A stretch of 33,205 nucleotides of DNA from an uncultured Fretibacterium sp. (GTDB lineage: Bacteria; Synergistota; Synergistia; Synergistales; Aminobacteriaceae). Both the position numbers and the translations under genes were made by a program. Below, piece by piece: positions 14,214 through 22,549 of the stretch (within the stretch, counting starts at the first letter, position 1; each line of letters starts with the position of its first letter). The stretch spans positions 1-33,205 of the forward strand of contig NZ_CAUUWA010000024.1 in assembly GCF_963548695.1 (NCBI RefSeq), read 5' to 3'. Below the pieces are notes generated by a model. The model made no database searches and was not told where the DNA came from. It saw nothing but the letters and a program-made list of their open reading frames with translations.

Positions 14214-15404
14214 CTATTCTCCGCCGCGGCGCTTCAGGAGGTCCTCCCAGAGCGGCGACATGGACCGCCGCCGGGCTACGATCTCCGGAAGCACGTCCAA
14301 GACATAATCTACCTGCTCGCCGGTAGTACCACACCCCAGCGTCATACGTAGGGAACCGTGCGCCATCTCATGAGACAGCCCCAGAGCCAGAAGCACATGG
14401 GAGGGCTCGAGCGACGCCGAGGAACAGGCGCTGCCCGTCGAGGCCGATATCCCCTTCGAGTCCAAATCCAAAAGGAGGGTCTCCCCCTCTATGCCGATAA
14501 AGCTGAAGTTCGTGTTGTTGGGCAGCCGCTCGTCACCCCGGGCTCCATTCAGTTTGGTGTCGGGAATCCGGTTCAGGACGCCGTCGATCAGCCGGTCCCG
14601 AAGGGCGCAGAGGCGCGCTTTTTCCTCGGGCAGGCGCGTTTTCAGCCTCTCGATGGCAACACCGAGCCCCACGATGCCCGCCAAATTCTCGGTGCTGGCG
14701 CGCCGTCCCTTCTCCTGGCCACCGCCATGGATGAAGTTTTCGAGCCGCAGCCCCTTGCGCAGGTAGAAGGCCCCCACTCCCTTGGGACCGTACATCTTGT
14801 GAGCGGACAGGGACAGCATGTCGATGTTCAGGGCTTTGACGTCGATATCCAGCTGGGCCGCCGCCTGCACGGCGTCCGTATGAAACAGGATGCCCCGCCG
14901 CCGGCAAAGAGAACCGATCTCTCCAATGGGCTGAATGGTCCCCACTTCATTGTTGGCAAACATCACGGAGACCAGAACGGTTTTGTCCGTCATCGCGGCC
15001 TCCAAGTCCTCCATGCGAACGCGCCCATCGGGATCGACGGGCAGGTAGGTCACGCGGAACCCCTCCACCTTCTCCAGGTATTCCGCGGTGTGGAGGATGG
15101 CGTGGTGTTCTATCTTCGTCGTAATCAAATGGTCTCCCTTGCTCCGCAGGTGCTCCATGGTTCCCTTCAGCGCCCAGTTGTCCGCCTCAGTCCCGCTGCC
15201 CGTAAAAAAGATTTCGTCGGGGTCGGCATTCAAGGCCCGGGCCACCTGGCCACGTGCCGTATCGATCGCCTTGCGGCTCTTTGCGGCAAAGGAATAAACG
15301 GACGAAGGATTGCCAAAGACCTCCGTAAAGTAGGGCATCATTGCCGCCAGGACTTCGGGATCCGTTGGCGTCGTGGCCGAGTAATCGAGATATACGCTTT
15401 GCAT
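14214..15404 (-). CDS. iscS: cysteine desulfurase
   Basis: A 396-residue PLP enzyme of the NifS/IscS class. It removes sulfur from cysteine as a persulfide for the IscU scaffold. Seen: MQSVYLDYSATTPTDP start, EHHAILHTAEYLEK, the PLP lysine in SLSAHKMYGPKGVG (K203) and the persulfide Cys in ISASTGSACSSASLEPSHV (C327). The start at 15404 has GGGGGG six to seven bases upstream; the longer reading to 15422 passes through it. It lies between iscR and iscU in the same direction. Confidence 0.96.
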   Translation of the reverse strand: MQSVYLDYSATTPTDPEVLAAMMPYFTEVFGNPSSVYSFAAKSRKAIDTARGQVARALNADPDEIFFTGSGTEADNWALKGTMEHLRSKGDHLITTKIEHHAILHTAEYLEKVEGFRVTYLPVDPDGRVRMEDLEAAMTDKTVLVSVMFANNEVGTIQPIGEIGSLCRRRGILFHTDAVQAAAQLDIDVKALNIDMLSLSAHKMYGPKGVGAFYLRKGLRLENFIHGGGQEKGRRASTENLAGIVGLGVAIERLKTRLPEEKARLCALRDRLIDGVLNRIPDTKLNGARGDERLPNNTNFSFIGIEGETLLLDLDSKGISASTGSACSSASLEPSHVLLALGLSHEMAHGSLRMTLGCGTTGEQVDYVLDVLPEIVARRRSMSPLWEDLLKRRGGE

Positions 15405-15480
15405 CGTTGTCCCCCCAGTCAAACGTGGTTCAAGCTATTTTCTCAATGCCCTCTGGGCAAAATCCGAAACCGCAAGGGAC

Positions 15481-15912
15481 TCAAAGTTCCTCCCCTTCAT
15501 CCTGAAAAAGCGTTCTGTTCCGAACGAGGTCCTCCAAAGTCGTCGCTTTCAGTATCTCGTCGATCGAATCCCGAACCTTCCGCCACAGGGAAAACGTCGG
15601 GCAACTGGCCATCTGATCACACCCCACCTCCGTCTGACAGTCTCCGAAGGTGATGGACTCCCCCAGAGCATCGACGATCTCCGCCACGGTGATCTCCCCG
15701 GCAGGGCGTGCCAGAAGGTATCCTCCCTGAGCGCCACGCACACTGCGGAGAATGTCTCCTCGCCGCAATCTGGCGAAGAGCTGCTCCAGGTAGTTGGCGG
15801 GAATATCCTGACGCCGAGCGATGTCGCTCACGGCGACAGGCCCTTCGTCGCCCTGAGCACAGAGGTCGGACAGAGCCCGCAGACCATATCGTGTGGTGGT
15901 CGACAACTTCAC
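15481..15912 (-). CDS. iscR: Rrf2-family Fe-S sensing regulator IscR
   Basis: A 143-residue winged-helix regulator. N-terminal MKLSTTTRYGLRALSDL and the PANYLEQLFARLRRGDILRS recognition region are typical Rrf2. The cluster ligands are C92, C98 and C104 (GDCQTEVGCDQMASCPTF), exactly the numbering used by E. coli IscR. It is therefore expected to repress its own operon when holding [2Fe-2S]. The start is GTG at 15912, eight bases after GGAGGGGG. First gene of iscR-iscS-iscU. Confidence 0.95.
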   Translation of the reverse strand: MKLSTTTRYGLRALSDLCAQGDEGPVAVSDIARRQDIPANYLEQLFARLRRGDILRSVRGAQGGYLLARPAGEITVAEIVDALGESITFGDCQTEVGCDQMASCPTFSLWRKVRDSIDEILKATTLEDLVRNRTLFQDEGEEL

Positions 15913-15924
15913 ATAAGATTCCCC

Positions 15925-15953
15925 CTCCCCACTTCTGAGTCAAGGATATCATA
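15925..15953 (-). promoter_or_regulatory. iscR promoter with candidate IscR site
   Basis: An extended -10 (TGG TATGAT, hexamer 15948-15953) is followed by ATATCCTTGACTCAGAAGT, which shares the GACT-n-AGT core of type 1 IscR sites and would overlap the start of transcription. A duplicated GGATAAATCT/GGATAAATTT lies just upstream of the -10. Confidence 0.45.
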
Positions 15954-16227
15954 CCATATAAAATTTATCCAGATTTATCCTCCCCAAACACAGGTAGTCC
16001 TTATAGTGGTCCCAAAATAAAGATACAGGATCCGGTCATTCCGGATCATACAGGACTTCTCTTTATGATTTTATATTTTTCGCCTGCATTCTATCACCAT
16101 GGCATCGTAATACTCCTGAATTGTATTTTTTAAGACCATGGAAGGGTGTACCTATGGAAGGGTGTTTGTTGGTTGGTGTCCTCTCCACGATCTTCCATAC
16201 CCGCGGTTTTGGAGTATGTTTCTCCCC
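15954..16227. other. intergenic region between divergent iscR and the DUF3798 gene
   Basis: No gene is supported. It contains a GATCCGG-TCATT-CCGGATC hairpin (16029-16047) without a T-run, and a perfect 12-bp direct repeat ATGGAAGGGTGT (16138 and 16154, 16-bp period). A plus-strand frame starting at 16146 would run through the promoter and riboswitch and is not credible. Confidence 0.6.
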
Positions 16228-16256
16228 TTGACAAACCCCAGCGCCATCAATACAAT
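16228..16256 (+). promoter_or_regulatory. promoter of the THF riboswitch - DUF3798 transcript
   Basis: TTGACA (16228-16233), 17-bp spacer, TACAAT (16251-16256). Transcription would begin about 20 nt before the aptamer. Confidence 0.85.
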
Positions 16257-16281
16257 GAACAAAGTTTTACTGTAGGCTGCA

Positions 16282-16375
16282 AACAGAGTAAGCTGTGTGC
16301 GTTAAGTGTCCACAGATGGGATGTCGCTGTGGAACGAAACGGGAGACCGTACGGTGCATAGCTGCGTCCGCTGTT
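16282..16375 (+). ncRNA. tetrahydrofolate (THF) riboswitch aptamer
   Basis: The conserved THF-riboswitch blocks occur in order: AGAGTA next to P1, GCGTTAAGTGT, ATGGGATGTCG capped by P3 (CCACAG/CTGTGG), AACGAA, a GNRA-like P4 hairpin (ACGG-GAGA-CCGT), ACGGTGCAT and GCGTCCGCTGTT. P1 pairs AACAG with CTGTT. All of this matches the known folT-type aptamer by eye. The 3' P1 strand can alternatively pair with GACAGTG of the downstream terminator, so folate binding should favour termination. Confidence 0.93.
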
Positions 16376-16398
16376 GAGGTTGTGTTTCACTCATCGCG

Positions 16399-16426
16399 GA
16401 GCGCTGTCCAGGACAGTGCTCTTTTT
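16399..16426 (+). terminator. riboswitch expression-platform terminator
   Basis: GAGCGCTGT / ACAGTGCTC stem (9 bp including one G:T pair) with a 5-nt loop, followed by TTTTT, 24 nt after the aptamer and 34 nt before the DUF3798 start codon. Confidence 0.93.
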
Positions 16427-16460
16427 GTTCGCCTTCATCATCGATGATGGGGTGATCTTC

Positions 16461-17750
16461 ATGAAACGCGTCCGTATCGCATTCCACGCCATTTCCGTCC
16501 GTTCCCGCAGATTCTTAACGTCCGCCGTTCTATCGTCCTTTATCCTAGCCGGTTTTATGTCCCTCACCGCTCTTTCGGAGCCCGCCCTCGCACAGGCCGA
16601 TTTTCACATCGGGCTTATGACGGGAACCGTCTCCGCCGCAGAGGACTCCCTCCGAGGAGCGGAGAGCCTGATCAACCGCTATGGAAGCGCGGAAAATGGA
16701 GGCATGATCCTCCATGTGACCTATCCCGACCAGTTCATCTCCGAGATGGAGACCACCATCGGCCAGATTGTGGGGCTCGCCGACGACCCCAAGGTGAAGG
16801 TGATCGTCGTCAGCCACGGAATCCCCGGGACGACGGAGGGTTTTCGCCGCGTCCGGGAACGGCGTCCCGACATCATCCTCTTCGTCGGGGAGGCCCATGA
16901 GGACCTGAACGTCATTGCCTCCGCCGCGGATCTGGTGGTGAACGCGGACAGCTTCAGCCGCGGCTACCTGATCCCCCTGGCCGCCAAGGAGGTCGGGGCC
17001 AAAAAATTCGTCCACATCTCCTTTCCGCGTCACATGAGCTTCGAGACCCTGGGGCGCAGGCGCGCCATCATGGAGGAGGCCTGCCGGGACCTTGGAATCT
17101 CCTTCTACGCCGAGTCGGCGCCCGATCCGCTCGGCGACGCCGGGGTGGCCGGCGCCCAGCAGTTCATCCTGGAGAAGATGCCCGTCTGGCTGAAGAAATA
17201 CGGCAAGGATACGGCCTTTTTGTGCACCAACTACACTCATATCGAGCCCATGCTCATGCGGGTCATCGAGCAGGGGGGCTACGTGGTCGATCTGTTCTCT
17301 CCGATCATGGGGCTGCCAGGGGCGCTGGGAATAGACCTCTCGAAGGAGAAGGGAAACTGGCCCGCCATCCTGAAAAAGGTGGAGCATTCCGTGGTGGAGG
17401 CCGGCGCCGGCGGGCGCATTGGGACAGGGGCGTTCTCCTACGACTACACGAACGTCGTTGCCCTGGCGGAGTTCGGAAAACGCTGCATTGAAGGCAAGGC
17501 GCGTCTCGAAAGCCTGACCGACCTGCGCGCGTGTTACGAGCTTCACACCCCGGGCGCCCATTGGAGCGCCATACATTATATCGACGCAGGGACAGGCGTT
17601 CGTCTGAAAAACGTGGTGCTGGTCAACCAGGACATCTACATCTTGGGACGCGGCTACTTCGGCATCACGGAGACGAAGGTGCCGGAAAAATATTTTCGGG
17701 TAGGCGCCTTCCCCAAGCAGTGCGACGGCGTCAATGCGCAGCGGCGCTGA
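16461..17750 (+). CDS. DUF3798 exported protein (periplasmic-binding-like fold)
   Basis: A 429-residue protein of the DUF3798 family. The N-terminus is a long signal peptide (basic MKRVRIAFHAISVRSRR, hydrophobic SAVLSSFILAGFMSLTAL, cleavage after PALA near residue 45). The mature protein starts ADFHIGLMTGTVSAAEDSLR and has alternating Rossmann-like units (KVKVIVVSHGIPGTTEGF; RPDIILFVGEAH; AADLVVNAD), the look of a two-lobed sugar/ligand-binding or LacI-type receptor. The start ATG 16461 has GGGGTG about eight bases upstream; an upstream in-frame ATG at 16374 lies inside the riboswitch and terminator. Control by a THF riboswitch suggests a role in folate or pterin uptake or sensing. The function itself is not established. 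Confidence 0.9.
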   Translation: MKRVRIAFHAISVRSRRFLTSAVLSSFILAGFMSLTALSEPALAQADFHIGLMTGTVSAAEDSLRGAESLINRYGSAENGGMILHVTYPDQFISEMETTIGQIVGLADDPKVKVIVVSHGIPGTTEGFRRVRERRPDIILFVGEAHEDLNVIASAADLVVNADSFSRGYLIPLAAKEVGAKKFVHISFPRHMSFETLGRRRAIMEEACRDLGISFYAESAPDPLGDAGVAGAQQFILEKMPVWLKKYGKDTAFLCTNYTHIEPMLMRVIEQGGYVVDLFSPIMGLPGALGIDLSKEKGNWPAILKKVEHSVVEAGAGGRIGTGAFSYDYTNVVALAEFGKRCIEGKARLESLTDLRACYELHTPGAHWSAIHYIDAGTGVRLKNVVLVNQDIYILGRGYFGITETKVPEKYFRVGAFPKQCDGVNAQRR

Positions 17751-17909
17751 GGCGAACGTCACGCAAAGGTCATATGGTATAACGGAGGAGCATGCTGCGG
17801 CCATCTTGAGGGGAATCGGGGCAAAATGAACGAAAAGATGAGATAATAGGGTGGGACGTCCTCCAAGGGGATGTTCAGGTTTCGCATACCTTAGGAGGCT
17901 TATCGCTCG

Positions 17910-20189
17910 ATGAAAAACACATCCCGATATCCCTATGGCGGTACACCCCGGGATGCCGTCCCTCCCCGCCCACAAACGAAAAAAAAGAAAAAAAGGAGAC
18001 GCTCGGTCCTGGGTACGCTGTTTCTGGCCATTATTCTTCTCCTTCTGCTGTCGATCGGCCTGGCGAGCGCCGGTGTCGCCTGGTACGTCGTCAAGATATC
18101 GGCGGACCTGCCCACGATGGTCGACGTCGCCAACCCCAGGAGCAGCGTGGCCTCCGTCCTCTACGATCGCAACGACAAGGTGGTAGCAAGGCTCTTCATC
18201 GAGAACCGAACTCCGCTTCCACTGCACCGGATCTCGCCGTGGCTCGTCAAGGCCGTCCTCGCGGCCGAGGACTCCTCCTTTTATCAGCATGGCGGCATCC
18301 GCATCGGGTCGATCATGCGAGCCCTCTGGATCGACCTCGTGGAGAGGGGCAAGGTCCAGGGGGCGAGCACCATCACCCAGCAGCTTGCACGCAACCTCTT
18401 CCTGTCCCACGAGAGGAGTATCGCCCGTAAGGCCAAGGAGATCATCATCGCCATGCGCATGGAGAAGCTCTATTCAAAGGACAAACTCCTGGAGCTCTAC
18501 CTCAACACCATCAACTTCGGGCGCGGAGCCTGGGGCGCGGAGACGGCCGCGCGCACCTACTTCGGGAAATCCGCGGCGGAGCTGGACATCGCGCAGTCGT
18601 CCATCCTTGCCGGGCTTATCGCCAACCCGGGGCGCTACAACCCCCTAAGCAACCTCGACAACGCGAAAACCCGTCAGAATTACGTCCTGGGACGCATGGA
18701 GGCCCTGGGCTGGATTGACGCGGCCCAGCGGCAGCAAGCCTACGAGGAGAAGCTGGAGTTCCGCAGGCTCGCCAATCGAATCGAGGAGTTCAACCGGGCC
18801 CCCTATTTCGTCTCGCACCTCCTGTTCAACGACCTCCTGCCCAAGTACGGCAAGGACACGGTCTACAGCGGAGGGCTGAAGATCTACACCACCCTGGACA
18901 TCGACCTCCAGGTCAAGGCCCAGGAGGCCGTTCGGTCCCTCAAGGCGATGGGCGCCCTGGTGTGCATGACATCCGAGACGGGGGAGGTTCTCGCGCTCGT
19001 GGGCGGCAAGGACTTCAAGACGAGCAAGTTCAACCGCGCGACTCAGGCCTACCGCCAGCCCGGCTCCAGCTTCAAGCCCATCGTATACGCGGCGGCGCTG
19101 GAGGAGGACATCATGCCCAGCGACCATTTCATGGACGCGCCCATCACCTTCGCCAACCGCGGGGGCCGGGGACGCAGCTGGTCTCCAAAGAACTCGAGCG
19201 GACAGTACTCGGGCGAGGTCACCCTGCAGAAGGCGCTGACGAGCTCGTACAACACCGTGGCCGTCCGCGTTGCCGCCTACATTGGCACGGACCCCGTCGT
19301 GACCATGGCTCGGAACATGGGGATAGAATCGCGCTACCTCCCAAACGACCTCTCGGTCGCCCTCGGAGCGGCCAGCGTCACACCCCTGGAGATGGCCGTG
19401 GCCTTCAACTGCTTCAACAACGGGGGCAAGAGGGTCGTCCCGCTCATGATCCGCGAGATCCGCGGCCCCAACGACGAACTTCTGGAGTCGCGCGAGCCCC
19501 AATCCCTCCAGGCGATGAAGCCGGAGACCGCATACGCGCTCCGCTCGATGCTGATGGACGTCGTCCGCGCGGGGACCGGTACGAGGGCCTCCGTCCCCAA
19601 GGTGGAGACGTTCGGAAAGACCGGGACGTCCAACGATTTCATCGACGCCTGGTTCGTCGGCGGGACCCCTGGGCTGACGACGGCCGTCTACGTGGGCAAG
19701 GACGACCACACCTCGATGGGCAGGGGAAGCGTGGGCGGCATTGCCGCAGCCCCGGCCTGGAAGACGTTCATGGAGTACGCCGTGAAAAAACAGAACACCC
19801 CAGCGAAGTTCGATCCGCCTCCGGCATGGGTGGAGACCGAAAGGGTGACGATCTGCCGGACGACAGGGTACCGCGCCGCGTCGGGCTGTCCCGGCGTCCC
19901 CCTGTACCTGCCGATAGGAAAGGCCCCGAGCGCAAGGTGTCCCCTTCATGGGGGCGGCTATGCCGAGGCCGAGGAGGACCCGACGGGGCCCAGGCTCTTC
20001 CTGATCGAACAGGACAACGACTTCGTCCCGGAGCAGCCCGAGTACCCGTCTGTCCCACCGCGGCAGACGCCCTCGATCGCGCCCGAGAATATCCCCGACG
20101 GGCCTGCACCCTATCGCCAGGACCCCAGTCCGGCGGATGAGATAGAGAGCCGCTATCAGAAGCTTCTCAAGGAATACGGGATAGAATGA
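17910..20189 (+). CDS. class A penicillin-binding protein (PBP1a-like)
   Basis: A 759-residue bifunctional peptidoglycan synthase anchored in the inner membrane. It has a Lys-rich cytoplasmic tail (KKKKKRRR, 24-31) and a single membrane helix (about 34-60). A GT51 glycosyltransferase domain follows, with EDSSFYQHGG (catalytic E120), GASTITQQLARNLFLS and RKAKEIIIAMRMEKLYSKD. The transpeptidase domain has SSFK (S386, K389), SYN (446-448) and KTGTS (570-574). The Pro-rich tail after about residue 690 is a family-variable extension. AGGAGG lies 11 bases before the ATG. lpd follows after 40 bp. Confidence 0.95.
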   Translation: MKNTSRYPYGGTPRDAVPPRPQTKKKKKRRRSVLGTLFLAIILLLLLSIGLASAGVAWYVVKISADLPTMVDVANPRSSVASVLYDRNDKVVARLFIENRTPLPLHRISPWLVKAVLAAEDSSFYQHGGIRIGSIMRALWIDLVERGKVQGASTITQQLARNLFLSHERSIARKAKEIIIAMRMEKLYSKDKLLELYLNTINFGRGAWGAETAARTYFGKSAAELDIAQSSILAGLIANPGRYNPLSNLDNAKTRQNYVLGRMEALGWIDAAQRQQAYEEKLEFRRLANRIEEFNRAPYFVSHLLFNDLLPKYGKDTVYSGGLKIYTTLDIDLQVKAQEAVRSLKAMGALVCMTSETGEVLALVGGKDFKTSKFNRATQAYRQPGSSFKPIVYAAALEEDIMPSDHFMDAPITFANRGGRGRSWSPKNSSGQYSGEVTLQKALTSSYNTVAVRVAAYIGTDPVVTMARNMGIESRYLPNDLSVALGAASVTPLEMAVAFNCFNNGGKRVVPLMIREIRGPNDELLESREPQSLQAMKPETAYALRSMLMDVVRAGTGTRASVPKVETFGKTGTSNDFIDAWFVGGTPGLTTAVYVGKDDHTSMGRGSVGGIAAAPAWKTFMEYAVKKQNTPAKFDPPPAWVETERVTICRTTGYRAASGCPGVPLYLPIGKAPSARCPLHGGGYAEAEEDPTGPRLFLIEQDNDFVPEQPEYPSVPPRQTPSIAPENIPDGPAPYRQDPSPADEIESRYQKLLKEYGIE

Positions 20190-20192
20190 CAA

Positions 20193-20216
20193 AAACCTGT
20201 AAGTAAACCTGTAAGG
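20193..20216 (+). repeat. 12-bp tandem duplication at the lpd ribosome binding site
   Basis: AAACCTGTAAGT followed by AAACCTGTAAGG; the second unit runs into the AGGAGG Shine-Dalgarno. Confidence 0.9.
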
Positions 20217-20229
20217 AGGAGAGTTGAAC

Positions 20230-21615
20230 ATGAGCACAAAACGCATCATCGTCATCGGCGCGGGCCCGGGGGGCTACGTCGCCGCCGTCCACGCCGCCCA
20301 CCTGGGCGCCTCGGTCACCCTGATCGAGAAAAAGGCCATCGGGGGGACGTGCCTCAACGTCGGGTGCATCCCGACCAAGGTCCTGCTCCATACGGCGGAG
20401 CTCCTGAACGAGCTCAAGTCCGAGGCGAAGAGGATCGGCGTGCTGGCCGACAACCCCAGGCTGGACTGGAACGCCCTGATGAAGCGAAAGACACTGACCG
20501 TCTCGCGCCTCTCCAAGGGGACCCTGGACCTTGTGAAGGGGAACGGGGTCGAGTACGTGGAGGGACACGCCATCCTCAAGGGGCCCAGGTCCGTGGAGGT
20601 GAACGGCAAGGTCTACGAGGCCGACGCCATCCTTATCGCGACGGGTTCCGTCCCCGACGTTCCGGACATCCCCGGCTACGACCTGGAGGGGGTCATCACG
20701 AGCGACGATGCCCTCTCCCTGCCCGTCCCGCCCGAGTCCATGGTCGTCTCGGGCGGCGGGATCATCGGCATGGAGTTCGCGGCGGCCTACGCCTCCTTCG
20801 GGACCCGCGTCACCGTTGTCGTCACGTCCCCGGAGATCCTGCGCAACCTGGACACGGACATCGCCCTCATCCTGCGCAAGAACCTGGAGAAGAAGGGCGT
20901 GAGCTTCCATACGGGGACCAGCATCACGCGGGTAACGCGCTCCGGGGAGGGGCTGAAGCTGGAGCTGACCTCCCCCTCCGGGCCCATGGAGCTGGAGGCG
21001 GAGAAGCTCCTGGTCGCCAAGGGGCGTAAGCCCTACACGGAGGGGCTGGGGATCGAGGCCCTCGGCATCGAGATGAAGCGCGGACGCATCGTCACCGACC
21101 GCCACATGGAGACGAACGTCAAGGGAGTCTACGCCATCGGCGACTGCGTGAACGACTACATGCTGGCCCACGTCGCCTCCCGCGAGGGGGAGGTGGCCGT
21201 CGAGAACATCATGGGGCAGCCCGTCGAGATGGACTACACCACGACGCCGGGCGCCATCTACACGTCCCCGGAGATCGCGACCGTGGGGCTGATGGAGAAG
21301 GAGGCGGCCAAAAAGGGGCTGAAGGTCAAGGTGGGGCGCTTCCCCCTGATGATGAACGGCAAGAGCATGATCACGGGGGACACGAGCGGCGTCATGAAGG
21401 TCATAGCCGACGAGGAGACGAAGAAAATCCTGGGGGTCCAGATGGTCGGCGGCCCCGCGACGGACATGATCGCGGAGGGCGCGCTGGCGCTGCACTTCGG
21501 GGCCACGCCGGAGGACATTCTGCACACGATCCACGCACATCCCACCGTCTCGGAGTCCATGCTGGAGGCGGCGGCCAACGTGTTTGGGCAGGGCATCCAC
21601 ACGCCCAAGGCATAG
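20230..21615 (+). CDS. lpdA: dihydrolipoyl dehydrogenase
   Basis: A 461-residue FAD flavoprotein that reoxidises dihydrolipoamide with NAD+. Seen: FAD-binding GAGPGGYVAAVHAAHLG, redox disulfide GGTCLNVGCIPTK (C41, C46), NAD-binding SGGGIIGMEFAAAYASFG, second FAD motif GVYAIGDC and the C-terminal HAHPTVSE with the active-site His-Glu. No 2-oxoacid dehydrogenase or glycine-cleavage subunits are nearby, so the partner complex is unknown; the glycine cleavage system is plausible in an amino-acid fermenter but is not shown here. The ATG at 20230 is preferred to a TTG at 20224 because of the AGGAGG spacing. Confidence 0.95.
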   Translation: MSTKRIIVIGAGPGGYVAAVHAAHLGASVTLIEKKAIGGTCLNVGCIPTKVLLHTAELLNELKSEAKRIGVLADNPRLDWNALMKRKTLTVSRLSKGTLDLVKGNGVEYVEGHAILKGPRSVEVNGKVYEADAILIATGSVPDVPDIPGYDLEGVITSDDALSLPVPPESMVVSGGGIIGMEFAAAYASFGTRVTVVVTSPEILRNLDTDIALILRKNLEKKGVSFHTGTSITRVTRSGEGLKLELTSPSGPMELEAEKLLVAKGRKPYTEGLGIEALGIEMKRGRIVTDRHMETNVKGVYAIGDCVNDYMLAHVASREGEVAVENIMGQPVEMDYTTTPGAIYTSPEIATVGLMEKEAAKKGLKVKVGRFPLMMNGKSMITGDTSGVMKVIADEETKKILGVQMVGGPATDMIAEGALALHFGATPEDILHTIHAHPTVSESMLEAAANVFGQGIHTPKA

Positions 21616-21658
21616 CAACGTCCTGACCGGAGAGAGTGTCTATCGATTCAAGCATTTC

Positions 21659-21690
21659 AAACGGCCCCCGGCTTACGCAGGGGGCCGTTT
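21659..21690. terminator. bidirectional intrinsic terminator between convergent lpdA and the ftsEX-purA operon
   Basis: AAACGGCCCCC, 10-nt loop, GGGGGCCGTTT; the A/T ends give U-rich tails in both directions. Confidence 0.85.
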
Positions 21691-21706
21691 CCTCACCCGA
21701 TAACGC

Positions 21707-22009
21707 TCAGTGCGGATCCCGGCCGTCCCCATCGGCCGGGGAGCTCGTGGAGCTCGTGGATGGAGGCTGAGCCCGGGAATAGACGCTTCGGCTCCGCTCC
21801 CGTCTGCGCAGCTCTTTTTGTAGACGCCACGCGGACTCCAGGGCCCCGGCCAGGGCCCCGCAGTTTCGCTCCCAGGCCTCCTCGGCCTTTTCCTCGAGAA
21901 AAACATCGCGATCGGCATCGATCCCCACGGGCCGTCGATGCAGCGTGAAACGCTCTCCGTCGAAGGAGACCAAAGAACCATCGTCGAACGGGACGTAGAC
22001 CCTCATCAT
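21707..22009 (-). CDS. uncharacterised small protein
   Basis: A 100-residue protein that I do not recognise. The first 35 residues (MMRVYVPFDDGSLVSFDGER, then FTLHRRPVGID) look like a small beta sheet, followed by a charged helix (FLEEKAEEAWERNCGALAGAL) and a low-complexity Ser/Arg tail. A strong GGGAGGAG lies four to five bases before the ATG. Last gene of the long minus-strand operon, 25 bp after the acetyltransferase gene. Confidence 0.7.
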   Translation of the reverse strand: MMRVYVPFDDGSLVSFDGERFTLHRRPVGIDADRDVFLEEKAEEAWERNCGALAGALESAWRLQKELRRRERSRSVYSRAQPPSTSSTSSPADGDGRDPH

Positions 22010-22034
22010 TCTACTCCTCCCTCAAGGGGGCCGC

Positions 22035-22517
22035 TCAAAGGGCACGGGGCAGGAGAAGTACCATCTCCACCGCGTTCTCGCCATCCGAATAATAGCGGGC
22101 GCGCGTCGCCCCCCGCCGAAAGGACAGCCCCTCGTACAGGGCGCGGGCGGGAGCGTTGGCCTCCCCAACCCTCAGGATCAGGCGCGTGCGGCCCATGGAG
22201 CGGGCGCATTCCGCGACGGCCAGGACCAGCTGAGTCCCAATCCCGCGGCGGCGGTATTTCGGCAGTACCATGAGCCCCATCAGAAGCGCGAAACCCGCCT
22301 CGTGTCCCATCACCGCATAGCCCAGGAGCCTCGAACCGGCACCGCGCGAGAAGGCCCCCAGGTAGGACAGGCCCTCCCAGGGCTGTTCCGAGGGGGAGGA
22401 GGCTGCAAGATCCCGTGCGATGACCACATCCGGCCACGGGTAGAGGGAAAGCCCGTTCGCCTCGATGATCGCGGGGACGTCATCCGGCCCGCAGAAACGA
22501 ATCTCCGGCAGGAACAT
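22035..22517 (-). CDS. GNAT-family N-acetyltransferase (RimI-like)
   Basis: A 160-residue GNAT enzyme. The acetyl-CoA pyrophosphate loop is RRRGIGTQL (about residues 89-97) after the beta-4 strand FALLMGLMVLPKY, and the C-terminal ANAPARALYEGLSFRRG is the usual ASN-x-x-A-x-x-LYEKLGF motif. Similarity is to ribosomal-protein acetyltransferase RimI, but substrate cannot be assigned. The ATG at 22517 has only a weak ribosome binding site and follows a 13-bp tandem duplication. Confidence 0.85.
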   Translation of the reverse strand: MFLPEIRFCGPDDVPAIIEANGLSLYPWPDVVIARDLAASSPSEQPWEGLSYLGAFSRGAGSRLLGYAVMGHEAGFALLMGLMVLPKYRRRGIGTQLVLAVAECARSMGRTRLILRVGEANAPARALYEGLSFRRGATRARYYSDGENAVEMVLLLPRAL

Positions 22518-22523
22518 CCGTCG

Positions 22524-22549
22524 TTCTCAATTCCTCTTCTCAAATCCTT
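22524..22549 (-). repeat. 13-bp tandem duplication upstream of the acetyltransferase gene
   Basis: TTCTCAATTCCTC and TTCTCAAATCCTT (plus-strand reading), 11 of 13 bases identical, ending seven bases before the start codon. It overlaps the last bases of purA. Confidence 0.8.

Noticed and set aside
16146..16361. 71-codon plus frame before the DUF3798 gene
   Set aside because: It covers the promoter and the THF aptamer; no ribosome binding site.
16545..18410. Long minus-strand frame opposite the DUF3798 and PBP genes
   Set aside because: Antisense shadow; the plus strand has signal peptide, motifs, promoter and riboswitch.
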